A DNA stretch of 64,000 nucleotides from contig CAMPDV010001264.1 in the NCBI GenBank assembly GCA_946699065.1, forward strand, positions 62,001-126,000. The letters are read 5' to 3'. The DNA comes from Loxodes magnus. Taxonomy: Eukaryota > Ciliophora > Karyorelictea > Loxodida > Loxodidae. The notes under the pieces were generated by a model. That model was given only the letters and a program-made list of their open reading frames with translations, made no database searches and was not told the origin of the DNA. Numbering within the stretch: the stretch's first letter is position 1; each line of letters begins with the position of its first letter. Both the position numbers and the translations under genes were made by a program. Positions 9,917-21,200 of this stretch are shown one piece after another.

Positions 9917-12253
9917 ATGGATAACAATCAGTGTCCAAACTGTAAAAAGCAATTCAATTAAGACAAGCGAGTGTCTAAACAATTACCATGTGGTTGTATT
10001 TCATGTTTAACTTGTCTTAAAGCAATATATTAGTTTACTTAAGAAATCAAATGCAAAGTTCATCAGCAAGTTTACTACATACAGCCTGAATAGTTATAAG
10101 GATATGTAGTTTAACAGCAAATGTAGTAGTAAATACCAAGACATTAATAGTTTTAATCTGCCGAATAAGTAAAGCTTCAAGAATAACGTAAATGGTTATA
10201 AGAATTTTAGATTCAAAAATAAAGTTACCATAACGCGATAAAAGAAGTTGTTTAAGACAGCGCATAATTTATGTAGAGTATTTAGGCTTTGTCATTCCAG
10301 TAGATACTAAAGATTTTAACTGATTAGTTTTCTGGTACTAACAGTTAGATCAAGAATTTACTTTAGCGTTTGTCTAAGCTATAATTAGCAAGTTAATTTT
10401 AATAATAGCCAATGGGCTAATATTAATAAATGCAATAACAAAAAAGTTAATAAGAATTCAATTTAATATTGTAAGAGATAACTGAGTTAAGAAAAAATTA
10501 GAATTAGCAAATGAACATCCAAAACTTAAGAAATATTATCTAGTCATGTATGTTCAAGGTATTCAGTTATTTAAGTTAGAATTCTAATGGCTAGCAATTA
10601 ACTTTGAACGAGGCGTAATAAATAATATAAAACTATTTCAAGTAAGTCAATGTAGTGAATGAGATTTGTTAAGTAGCAACTATCGCAATATAGTCATAAG
10701 TTTAGATATAAGCTTAAAATCAAGAGTAATAAATAGTGAGCAAGTATGTAATATAGGAATTCACAAATCTAACGTTCGACAAGTTAAATCAATTTTTGAA
10801 TCAGATAAAAGATGAGAATCTCAATATAATAACGTTGAAGTAAAGTCCTTTAAGTAAGCAAGGATTAATTGAATAAGGGTAAATTCTGTTGCAATTATCA
10901 TAACTAACCGACTAATAAATACATACAAAGTTATATCAAATAATTTAGTTATGTAATTCGTAATAAGGAGTAACACAAGTAGCTTCCAATGCCTTAACAT
11001 TGCTTAATTACTTAAACCTTTAATTCAGTCAACTTAACTTCCAAAATATTGACTTTACTAACTCTGATTTATCGGACACCACCTTCACCAACTGCAATTT
11101 CGCTAACTCCAACCTAATTTCCGCTAACTTACGCAACACCAAGTTCATCAACTGTGACTTATCCAATGCTAACCTAACCTCAATCATCACGGATCACCCT
11201 CACATATTCACTGGACACTCCAGCTCAGTTACCTCCGTGGCCATCTCTTCAGATGCCAACTTAATAGTATCTGGATCTCGTGACAAAACTCTTAGACTCT
11301 ACAACATAGCTGAAGGTACCTGTAAGACCATGAGTGGTCACACTAATTATGTATTCTCTGTGGCTATATCCAGTGATTCAGAGTTCATCGTATCGGGAAG
11401 TGGAGATTATACGGTGAGACTATGGGACGTCAAGACAGGTACCTGTAAGACCATGAGTGGTCACACTAGTTCTGTATGATCTGTGGCTATATCCAGTGAT
11501 TCTGAGTTCATCGTATCGGGAAGTGGAGATTATACGGTGAGACTATGGGACGTCAAGACAGGTACCTGTAAGACCATGAGTGGTCACACTAGTTATGTAT
11601 ATGCTGTGGCTATATCCAGTGGTTCAGAGTTCATCGTATCGGGAAGTTATGATTAGACGGTGAGACTATGGGACGTCAAGACAGGTACCTGTAAGACCAT
11701 GAGTGGTCACACAAAAACTGTATATGCTGTGGCTATATCCAGTGATTCCACTTAAATCATATCTGGATCGGGTGACAATACTATTCGTTTATGGAACTCT
11801 CGAACTCTGTCTTGTACAAAGGTCTTTTCGGGTCACACCTCTTATGTCTTATCGGTAATATTCTCAAGTAACAACAAGTATATCTTATCTGGATCACATG
11901 ACAAGACAATAAGAATCTGAAATATTAATAATGGAGAATGTATCTGCGTACTATAGGGTCATACAGACCCAGTGGGTAGTCTATCTCTATCTAGGGACAA
12001 CAACTGGTTAGTATCAAGTAATGGAAGCATATTCTATGAAGCTTAATCAACTGATTACAACATTCGAAGATGGAACATAGGAAGGCTTCTGAATGGAGTA
12101 GAAGCTAATAACTAATAATAGGTAAGTTCAAATTTAACATTTATTTAGACTGACTGGAGCAAAGTATATGCTGACTATGGTCTATAATTTTAGAATTGCG
12201 TAATTGCTAATATTACAATGAACGTGGAGGACAAGTAGAGATACATCAGGTGA
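9917..12253 (+). CDS. RING-like, pentapeptide-type and seven-blade WD40 repeat protein
   Basis: A 778-residue protein in ciliate code. The first 520 codons contain dozens of TAA/TAG (Gln) and no TGA. Residues 6-49 form a RING-like finger: C6-x2-C9, then LPCGC at 23-27, C30-x2-C33 and C46-x2-H49. Residues ~55-350 are Gln-rich and helical. Residues ~373-425 are pentapeptide-type repeats (NIDFTNSDLSDTTFTNCNF). Residues ~430-730 hold seven WD40 blades with GH and WD signatures, enough for one closed propeller. RING plus WD40 suggests an E3 ubiquitin ligase or substrate scaffold; that function is inferred. The ATG was chosen because it lies a few residues before the finger and the upstream DNA becomes non-coding. 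In-frame TGAs at 11477-11479 (codon 521) and 11918-11920 (codon 668) fall at Trp positions. The third TGA, 12251-12253, is taken as the stop because AT-rich, non-protein-like sequence follows. If TGA were only a stop, the gene would be a pseudogene. Confidence 0.85.
11315..11734 (+). repeat. Nearly identical 123-bp tandem units encoding WD40 blades
   Basis: The GGTACC-containing unit starts at 11315, 11438, 11561 and 11684, exactly 123 bp (41 codons) apart. Three complete units differ by only a few bases, mainly in the codons after HT (NYVF, SSV-TGA, SYVY). The fourth shares its first ~50 bases, then becomes a diverged blade. This indicates recent duplication or gene conversion of blades. Confidence 0.85.
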
Positions 12254-12482
12254 TCTATTCGAATTTAAACTTCTTAAACTATTTAATTTTAAATTTAGCA
12301 TTTTAAATTTTCTAAGTCTTTATTCTAATTAAGTATGTTCTTAATATTATTATTACAGTTAAAATTACAAAATTTTAAATTTCGTAACTTTTCTAAGTCT
12401 TTTAATTGAATTTAGTTATTTTTATTAATATTTTTTTTAATTTAATTTCAAAATCAAATGTTAAAATAACTAATAAATTATC

Positions 12483-12860
12483 GAGTGTTAGAAATTTTTT
12501 GAGTTACGTACTAGAGCAAATATAGTTTAACTTCCAAGTGTTGGAAAATTTTTCGAGCTATTTATTAAAATTAAAAAGTTTTAAATTTTAAAGTGCTACG
12601 AAAAAATTTTGAAGCTAAATAATTTAAATTTTTCAAGTGTTATAAAATTTTTTGAGGCATGTATTAGATTTAAAAATTTTCAGATTTTTCTAGTGTCAGA
12701 AAATTTTTTGAGGTATATAATCAGTTAAATTATTTTAATTTTCTAGTGTAAGAATTTTTTTTGAGTTATGTACTAGAGCTATAATTTTTTTAATTTTATG
12801 TAATAGTCTTAGATTTTTTTTAAGTTACGTGATAGCGCGAAGTTTTTTTTTAAATATGTT
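12483..12860 (+). repeat. Degenerate ~53-bp tandem repeat downstream of the WD40 gene
   Basis: A motif close to agtgttagaaaattttttga, followed by a gagttacgta-like stretch, recurs at about 12483, 12536, 12591, 12635, 12691, 12744 and 12804 (spacing 44-60). Units are diverged. It starts about 230 bases after the stop; the bases between (12254-12482) are AT-rich 3' flank with no gene. Confidence 0.6.
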
Positions 12861-13011
12861 ATAAAATTTAATTACGTTCGTTATAATTTTTAAGTTGCAC
12901 AAAGTAATTTTCCGATAAGAAAAAAGTAGAATACTGCATTTAATGTGCAGCAGATTAAATTTGCATGAGTAAGAAGCCGAGAAATGGTGAAAAACGTCAA
13001 AGCCTTTTTTT

Positions 13012-13180
13012 GCTCAGCGTTTTACACTATAGGGCTGAGTTGGGACGGAACAAGCTGGGGTATTTCGGGATAAGTAAAGGAACAAAAGGAATAAAATTTT
13101 TAAGAAAAAGTTTTAAAGTGAAAAAGGGTTTTTGAAAAAAATGGGAATAAAAAAATGAAGACTATTTTTTTTGATTTTGG
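13012..13180 (+). repeat. Direct repeat, copy 1 (partner at 13507-13660)
   Basis: Begins with tttgctcagcgttttacact and contains gggacggaacaagctgggg, ggaacaaa and a block reading aaaagggttttgaaaaaaatgg. All are repeated in the same order about 495 bp downstream. No coding content was recognised. Confidence 0.6.
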
Positions 13181-13390
13181 TTTTGAAATTTTTGAATTTT
13201 GGTTTTGAAAATTTTTGATTTTGGTTTTGAAATTTTTTTATTTGGGTTTGAAAATTTTTGATTTTGGTTTGAAAGTTTTGATATTGGATTTGAAAACTTT
13301 CGATTTTGTATTTTGGTTTTGAAGATTTAAGTTTTGGTTTTGCAAGTTTTGGTTTTTTTTTTATTTAAAAATTTTTCGATTTTGGTGCAT
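13165..13390 (+). repeat. Simple ~22-bp T/G-rich tandem repeat
   Basis: Repeats of approximately gattttggttttgaaatttt with length variation. T and G predominate on the plus strand and C is nearly absent. Fewer copies follow the second direct repeat at about 13660-13740. Confidence 0.7.
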
Positions 13391-13506
13391 GATAAAAATT
13401 TTAAGAATTGGGTTTTGGTATTTTTTTTTGATTTTTAGAGCTAAACGAAAGGCGAATAAGAGTATTTAAAGCATTAAATCGTGAAAAATTTAATTTTGTT
13501 TTTTTG

Positions 13507-13660
13507 CTCAGCTTTTTACACTGCAAGACTTTTTTCGGACGGAACAAACTGGGGGGAATCGGGATAGATAAAGATCAGAAAGGAACAAATTTTCTAAAAA
13601 AAGTTTCAAAATAAAAAGGGTTTTGAGAAAAAATGGTATCAAAAAAAATGAAGGATATAA
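13507..13660 (+). repeat. Direct repeat, copy 2 (partner at 13012-13180)
   Basis: Shares tttgctcagctttttacact, ggacggaacaaactggggg, ggaacaaa and the aaaagggttttgagaaaaaatgg block with copy 1, in the same order. The repeated unit including the T/G-rich stretch is about 495 bp. The minus-strand ORFs here are homopolymer-driven. Confidence 0.6.
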
Positions 13661-13941
13661 TTTTTGATTTTAGTTTCGAAATATTTTGATTTTGGCTTGT
13701 ACCAATATCTTTTTGAATTGGTTTGTGATTAATTTTTGATTTTTGGGTAATGAAAATTTTTGTGATTATTAGAGTTAATAAAAGTAGAAAAAAGATCCTG
13801 AAATACAAAAAAAAAAAAAAATCTACTAAGAAGAAATATTTTAAAAATAATGATAAAATAACTAAAATAAAAATATGCTAAGAAAAGTAAGAAATTATAA
13901 TTAAAAAAATGGTGGAAGTTATGATTGAACTTCTGAATCAT

Positions 13942-14168
13942 ACTTTCCGGTTTCATGGATAGGAACAAGTTCCTTTATGAAATGAGAAAGTCCATGGTAA
14001 AAGTCAACCCTTGCAAGGGCACGCCCTCCTCTAGATTATCGACTCCTGTGAAGAGCTTGAAGCCTGGCTAACAATAGTGAAGGAGCTATCTGGCAGCTGC
14101 TTTTCGAAAGCAAACGGATATCCACGATAGCTCTTGAAGGCAGCGTTAGGTTCGTAAAATCCTAGAAG
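13942..14168 (-). repeat. GC-richer dispersed repeat, copy B (inverted relative to 2286-2515)
   Basis: The reverse complement aligns to 2286-2515. On the minus strand a frame from 14255 starts with a hydrophobic, Phe-rich stretch made largely from the A/T-rich flank and then runs into the repeat (RGYP, SQASS), reaching a TAG at 14031 that would be Gln here. Coding is possible but unproven; homology to copy A is the firm part. Confidence 0.5.
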
Positions 14169-14397
14169 TTGCAGTACGAAACTCATTAAGCTAAAAAAAA
14201 AATAAAAAAAAAGTAAAAAATATAATTTTTTGCAAAACGAACAAAAGCAAAACAAGAATTAAAAGTAAATTATAATTAAAAATATGAAAGTAATATAAAA
14301 AAAAGTATAAAAAGCAAGATTAAAATTCAGTGAAATTAAGAAAAAAATAAAAATAAAGTGTTGCAAAAAAAGATGATCTAAGATAATAATTAAGTGA
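14169..14397. other. A-rich transition into the satellite array
   Basis: Long A runs on the plus strand broken by T, C and G, with no repeat unit recognisable until about 14398, where the first imperfect satellite unit begins (aagtaaagttaaaaagaaga against the standard aagtaaagtaagaaaagaaga). Confidence 0.4.
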
Positions 14398-15231
14398 GAA
14401 GTAAAGTTAAAAAGAAGATAGAATTTCAGTTTGATTGAGTATGCTTCGAGAAGTAATAAGTATTTAGAAAAGTGAAGAAGTAAAGTAAGAAAATAAGATA
14501 GACTTTCAGTTTCATTGAGTATGCTTCGAGAAGTAATAAGTATTTAGAAAAGTGAAGAAGTAAAGTAAGAAAAGAAGATAGAATTTCAGTTTCATTGAGT
14601 ATGCTTCGAGAAGTAATAAGTATTTAGAAAAGTGAAGAAGTAAAGTAAGAAAAGAAGATAGACTTTCAGTTTCATTGAGTATGCTTCGAGAAGTAATAAG
14701 TATTTAGAAAAGTGAAGAAGTAAAGTAAGAAAAGAAGATAGACTTTCAGTTTCATTGAGTATGCTTCGAGAAGTAATAAGTATTTAGAAAAGTGAAGAAG
14801 TAAAGTAAGAAAAGAAGATAGAATTTCAGTTTCATTGAGTATGCTTCGAGAAGTAATAAGTATTTAGAAAAGTGAAGAAGTAAAGTAAGAAAAGAAGATA
14901 GAATTTCAGTTTCATTGAGTATGCTTCGAGAAGTAATAAGTATTTAGAAAAGTGAAGAAGTAAAGTAAGAAAAGAAGATAGACTTTCAGTTTCATTGAGT
15001 ATGCTTCGAGAAGTAATAAGTATTTAGAAAAGTGAAGAAGTAAAGTAAGAAAAGAAGATAGACTTTCAGTTTCATTGAGTATGCTTCGAGAAGTAATAAG
15101 TATTTAGAAAAGTGAAGAAGTAAAGTAAGAAAAGAAGATAGAATTTCAGTTTTAAGGAGTATGCTTCGAGAAGTAATAAGTATTTAGAAAAGTGAAGAAG
15201 TAAAGTAAGAAAAGAAGATAGACTTTCAGTT

Positions 15232-18200
15232 TCATTGAGTATGCTTCGAGAAGTAATAAGTATTTAGAAAAGTGAAGAAGTAAAGTAAGAAAAGAAGATA
15301 GACTTTCAGTTTCATTGAGTATGCTTCGAGAAGTAATAAGTATTTAGAAAAGTGAAGAAGTAAAGTAAGAAAAGAAGATAGACTTTCAGTTTCATTGAGT
15401 ATGCTTTTAGAGTAATAAGTATTTAGAAAAGTGAAGAAGTAAAGTAAGAAAAGAAGATAGACTTTCAGTTTCATTGAGTATGCTTCGAGAAGTAATAAGT
15501 ATTTAGAAAAGTGAAGAAGTAAAGTAAGAAAAGAAGATAGAATTTCAGTTTTAGGTATGCTTTGAGAAGTAATAAGTATTTAGAAAAGTGAAGAAGTAAA
15601 GTAAGAAAATAAGATAGACTTTCAGTTTCATTGAGTATGCTTTTAGAGTAATAAGTATTTAGAAAAGTGAAGAAGTAAAGTAAGAAAAGAAGATAGACTT
15701 TCAGTTTTAAGGAGTATGCTTTTAGAGTAATAAGTATTTAGAAAAGTGAAGAAGTAAAGTAAGAAAAGAAGATAGACTTTCAGTTTCATTGAGTATGCTT
15801 CGAGAAGTAATAAGTATTTAGAAAAGTGAAGAAGTAAAGTAAGAAAAGAAGATAGACTTTCAGTTTCATTGAGTATGCTTTTAGAGTAATAAGTATTTAG
15901 AAAAGTGAAGAAGTAAAGTAAGAAAAGAAGATAGACTTTCAGTTTGATTGAGTATGCTTCGAGAAGTAATAAGTATTTAGAAAAGTGAAGAAGTAAAGTA
16001 AGAAAATAAGATAGACTTTCAGTTTCATTGAGTATGCTTCGAGAAGTAATAAGTATTTAGAAAAGTGAAGAAGTAAAGTAAGAAAATAAGATAGACTTTC
16101 AGTTTCATTGAGTATGCTTCGAGAAGTAATAAGTATTTAGAAAAGTGAAGAAGTAAAGTAAGAAAAGAAGATAGACTTTCAGTTTTAAGGAGTATGCTTT
16201 TAGAGTAATAAGTATTTATAAAAGTGAAGAAGTAAAGTAAGAAAAGAAGATAGACTTTCAGTTTTAAGGAGTATGCTTCGAGAAGTAATAAGTATTTAGA
16301 AAAGTGAAGAAGTAAAGTAAGAAAATAAGATAGACTTTCAGTTTCATTGAGTATGCTTCGAGAAGTAATAAGTATTTAGAAAAGTGAAGAAGTAAAGTAA
16401 GAAAAGAAGATAGACTTTCAGTTTCATTGAGTATGCTTTTAGAGTAATAAGTATTTAGAAAAGTGAAGAAGTAAAGTAAGAAAAGAAGATAGACTTTCAG
16501 TTTTAAGGAGTATGCTTTTAGAGTAATAAGTATTTAGAAAAGTGAAGAAGTAAAGTAAGAAAAGAAGATAGACTTTCAGTTTTAAGGAGTATGCTTCGAG
16601 AAGTAATAAGTATTTAGAAAAGTGAAGAAGTAAAGTAAGAAAATAAGATAGACTTTCAGTTTCATTGAGTATGCTTCGAGAAGTAATAAGTATTTAGAAA
16701 AGTGAAGAAGTAAAGTAAGAAAAGAAGATAGACTTTCAGTTTCATTGAGTATGCTTCGAGAAGTAATAAGTATTTAGAAAAGTGAAGAAGTAAAGTAAGA
16801 AAAGAAGATAGACTTTCAGTTTCATTGAGTATGCTTCGAGAAGTAATAAGTATTTAGAAAAGTGAAGAAGTAAAGTAAGAAAATAAGATAGACTTTCAGT
16901 TTCATTGAGTATGCTTCGAGAAGTAATAAGTATTTAGAAAAGTGAAGAAGTAAAGTAAGAAAAGAAGATAGACTTTCAGTTTTAAGGAGTATGCTTTTAG
17001 AGTAATAAGTATTTAGAAAAGTGAAGAAGTAAAGTAAGAAAAGAAGATAGACTTTCAGTTTTAAGGAGTATGCTTCGAGAAGTAATAAGTATTTAGAAAA
17101 GTGAAGAAGTAAAGTAAGAAAATAAGATAGACTTTCAGTTTCATTGAGTATGCTTCGAGAAGTAATAAGTATTTAGAAAAGTGAAGAAGTAAAGTAAGAA
17201 AAGAAGATAGACTTTCAGTTTCATTGAGTATGCTTCGAGAAGTAATAAGTATTTAGAAAAGTGAAGAAGTAAAGTAAGAAAAGAAGATAGACTTTCAGTT
17301 TCATTGAGTATGCTTCGAGAAGTAATAAGTATTTAGAAAAGTGAAGAAGTAAAGTAAGAAAATAAGATAGACTTTCAGTTTCATTGAGTATGCTTCGAGA
17401 AGTAATAAGTATTTAGAAAAGTGAAGAAGTAAAGTAAGAAAAGAAGATAGACTTTCAGTTTTAAGGAGTATGCTTTTAGAGTAATAAGTATTTAGAAAAG
17501 TGAAGAAGTAAAGTAAGAAAAGAAGATAGAATTTCAGTTTCATTGAGTATGCTTCGAGAAGTAATAAGTATTTAGAAAAGTGAAGAAGTAAAGTAAGAAA
17601 AGAAGATAGAATTTCAGTTTCATTGAGTATGCTTCGAGAAGTAATAAGTATTTAGAAAAGTGAAGAAGTAAAGTAAGAAAATAAGATAGACTTTCAGTTT
17701 CATTGAGTATGCTTCGAGAAGTAATAAGTATTTAGAAAAGTGAAGAAGTAAAGTAAGAAAAGAAGATAGACTTTCAGTTTCATTGAGTATGCTTCGAGAA
17801 GTAATAAGTATTTAGAAAAGTGAAGAAGTAAAGTAAGAAAAGAAGATAGAATTTCAGTTTTAAGGAGTATGCTTCGAGAAGTAATAAGTATTTAGAAAAG
17901 TGAAGAAGTAAAGTAAGAAAAGAAGATAGACTTTCAGTTTCATTGAGTATGCTTCGAGAAGTAATAAGTATTTAGAAAAGTGAAGAAGTAAAGTAAGAAA
18001 AGAAGATAGACTTTCAGTTTCATTGAGTATGCTTCGAGAAGTAATAAGTATTTAGAAAAGTGAAGAAGTAAAGTAAGAAAAGAAGATAGACTTTCAGTTT
18101 CATTGAGTATGCTTTTAGAGTAATAAGTATTTAGAAAAGTGAAGAAGTAAAGTAAGAAAAGAAGATAGACTTTCAGTTTCATTGAGTATGCTTCGAGAAG

Positions 18201-21200
18201 TAATAAGTATTTAGAAAAGTGAAGAAGTAAAGTAAGAAAAGAAGATAGAATTTCAGTTTTAGGTATGCTTTGAGAAGTAATAAGTATTAAGAAAAGTGAA
18301 GAAGTAAAGTAAGAAAATAAGATAGACTTTCAGTTTCATTGAGTATGCTTTTAGAGTAATAAGTATTTAGAAAAGTGAAGAAGTAAAGTAAGAAAAGAAG
18401 ATAGACTTTCAGTTTTAAGGAGTATGCTTTTAGAGTAATAAGTATTTAGAAAAGTGAAGAAGTAAAGTAAGAAAAGAAGATAGACTTTCAGTTTGATTGA
18501 GTATGCTTCGAGAAGTAATAAGTATTTAGAAAAGTGAAGAAGTAAAGTAAGAAAATAAGATAGACTTTCAGTTTCATTGAGTATGCTTCGAGAAGTAATA
18601 AGTATTTAGAAAAGTGAAGAAGTAAAGTAAGAAAAGAAGATAGACTTTCAGTTTTAAGGAGTATGCTTTTAGAGTAATAAGTATTTATAAAAGTGAAGAA
18701 GTAAAGTAAGAAAAGAAGATAGACTTTCAGTTTTAAGGAGTATGCTTCGAGAAGTAATAAGTATTTAGAAAAGTGAAGAAGTAAAGTAAGAAAATAAGAT
18801 AGACTTTCAGTTTCATTGAGTATGCTTCGAGAAGTAATAAGTATTTAGAAAAGTGAAGAAGTAAAGTAAGAAAAGAAGATAGACTTTCAGTTTCATTGAG
18901 TATGCTTTTAGAGTAATAAGTATTTAGAAAAGTGAAGAAGTAAAGTAAGAAAAGAAGATAGACTTTCAGTTTTAAGGAGTATGCTTTTAGAGTAATAAGT
19001 ATTTAGAAAAGTGAAGAAGTAAAGTAAGAAAAGAAGATAGACTTTCAGTTTTAAGGAGTATGCTTCGAGAAGTAATAAGTATTTAGAAAAGTGAAGAAGT
19101 AAAGTAAGAAAATAAGATAGAATTTCAGTTTCATTGAGTATGCTTCGAGAAGTAATAAGTATTTAGAAAAGTGAAGAAGTAAAGTAAGAAAAGAAGATAG
19201 AATTTCAGTTTCATTGAGTATGCTTTTAGAGTAATAAGTATTTAGAAAAGTGAAGAAGTAAAGTAAGAAAAGAAGATAGAATTTCAGTTTCATTGAGTAT
19301 GCTTCGAGAAGTAATAAGTATTTAGAAAAGTGAAGAAGTAAAGTAAGAAAAGAAGATAGAATTTCAGTTTCATTGAGTATGCTTCGAGAAGTAATAAGTA
19401 TTTAGAAAAGTGAAGAAGTAAAGTAAGAAAAGAAGATAGAATTTCAGTTTCATTGAGTATGCTTTTAGAGTAATAAGTATTTAGAAAAGTGAAGAAGTAA
19501 AGTAAGAAAAGAAGATAGACTTTCAGTTTTAAGGAGTATGCTTTTAGAGTAATAAGTATTTAGAAAAGTGAAGAAGTAAAGTAAGAAAAGAAGATAGAAT
19601 TTCAGTTTTAAGTAGTATGATTTTAGAGTAATAAGTATTTAGAAAAGTGAAGAAGTAAAGTAAGAAAAGAAGATAGAATTTCAGTTTCATTGAGTATGCT
19701 TTTAAAGTAATAAGTATTTAGAAAAGTGAAGAAGTAAAGTAAGAAAATAAGATAGAATTTCAGTTTCATTGAGTATGCTTTTAGAGTAATAAGTATTTAG
19801 AAAAGTGAAGAAGTAAAGTAAGAAAAGAAGATAGACTTTCAGTTTTAAGGAGTATGCTTTTAGAGTAATAAGTATTTAGAAAAGTGAAGAAGTAAAGTAA
19901 GAAAATAAGATAGACTTTCAGTTTCATTGAGTATGCTTCGAGAAGTAATAAGTATTTAGAAAAGTGAAGAAGTAAAGTAAGAAAAGAAGATAGACTTTCA
20001 GTTTCATTGAGTATGCTTTTAGAGTAATAAGTATTTAGAAAAGTGAAGAAGTAAAGTAAGAAAAGAAGATAGACTTTCAGTTTTAAGGAGTATGCTTTTA
20101 GAGTAATAAGTATTTAGAAAAGTGAAGAAGTAAAGTAAGAAAATAAGATAGACTTTCAGTTTCATTGAGTATGCTTCGAGAAGTAATAAGTATTTAGAAA
20201 AGTGAAGAAGTAAAGTAAGAAAAGAAGATAGACTTTCAGTTTTAAGTAGTATGCTTTTAGAGTAATAAGTATTTAGAAAAGTGAAGAAGTAAAGTAAGAA
20301 AATAAGATAGAATTTCAGTTTCATTGAGTATGATTTGAGAAGTAATAAGTATTTAGAAAAGTGAAGAAGTAAAGTAAGAAAAGAAGATAGACTTTCAGTT
20401 TTAAGGAGTATGCTTTTAGAGTAATAAGTAATTATAAAAGTGAAGAAGTAAAGTAAGAAAAGAAGATAGAATTTCAGTTTTAAGGAGTATGCTTTGAGAA
20501 GTAATAAGTAATTATAAAAGTGAAGAAGTAAAGTAAGAAAAGAAGATAGAATTTCAGTTTTAAGGAGTATGCTTTGAGAAGTAATAAGTATTTAGAAAAG
20601 TGAAGAAGTAAAGTAAGAAAAGAAGATAGAATTTCAGTTTTAAGGAGTATGCTTTGAGAAGTAATAAGTATTTAGAAAAGTGAAGAAGTAAAGTAAGAAA
20701 AGAAGATAGACTTTCAGTTTTAAGGAGTATGCTTTTAGAGTAATAAGTATTTAGAAAAGTGAAGAAGTAAAGTAAGAAAAGAAGATAGACTTTCAGTTTC
20801 ATTGAGTATGCTTCGAGAAGTAATAAGTATTTAGAAAAGTGAAGAAGTAAAGTAAGAAAAGAAGATAGAATTTCAGTTTCATTGAGTATGCTTCGAGAAG
20901 TAATAAGTATTTAGAAAAGTGAAGAAGTAAAGTAAGAAAATAAGATAGACTTTCAGTTTCATTGAGTATGCTTCGAGAAGTAATAAGTATTTAGAAAAGT
21001 GAAGAAGTAAAGTAAGAAAAGAAGATAGACTTTCAGTTTCATTGAGTATGCTTCGAGAAGTAATAAGTATTTAGAAAAGTGAAGAAGTAAAGTAAGAAAA
21101 GAAGATAGACTTTCAGTTTTAAGGAGTATGCTTCGAGAAGTAATAAGTATTTAGAAAAGTGAAGAAGTAAAGTAAGAAAAGAAGATAGACTTTCAGTTTC

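Noticed and set aside
10047..10265. Minus-strand 72-residue ORF
   Set aside because: Antisense shadow inside the WD40 gene.
11237..11479. Short WD40 ORF starting at GTG and ending at TGA
   Set aside because: It is an artefact of a standard start/stop view; the true frame starts at 9917 and continues past this TGA in frame.
13575..13968. Overlapping minus-strand Phe/Lys-rich ORFs
   Set aside because: Produced by homopolymer runs in the direct-repeat and A-rich region; low complexity, no motif.
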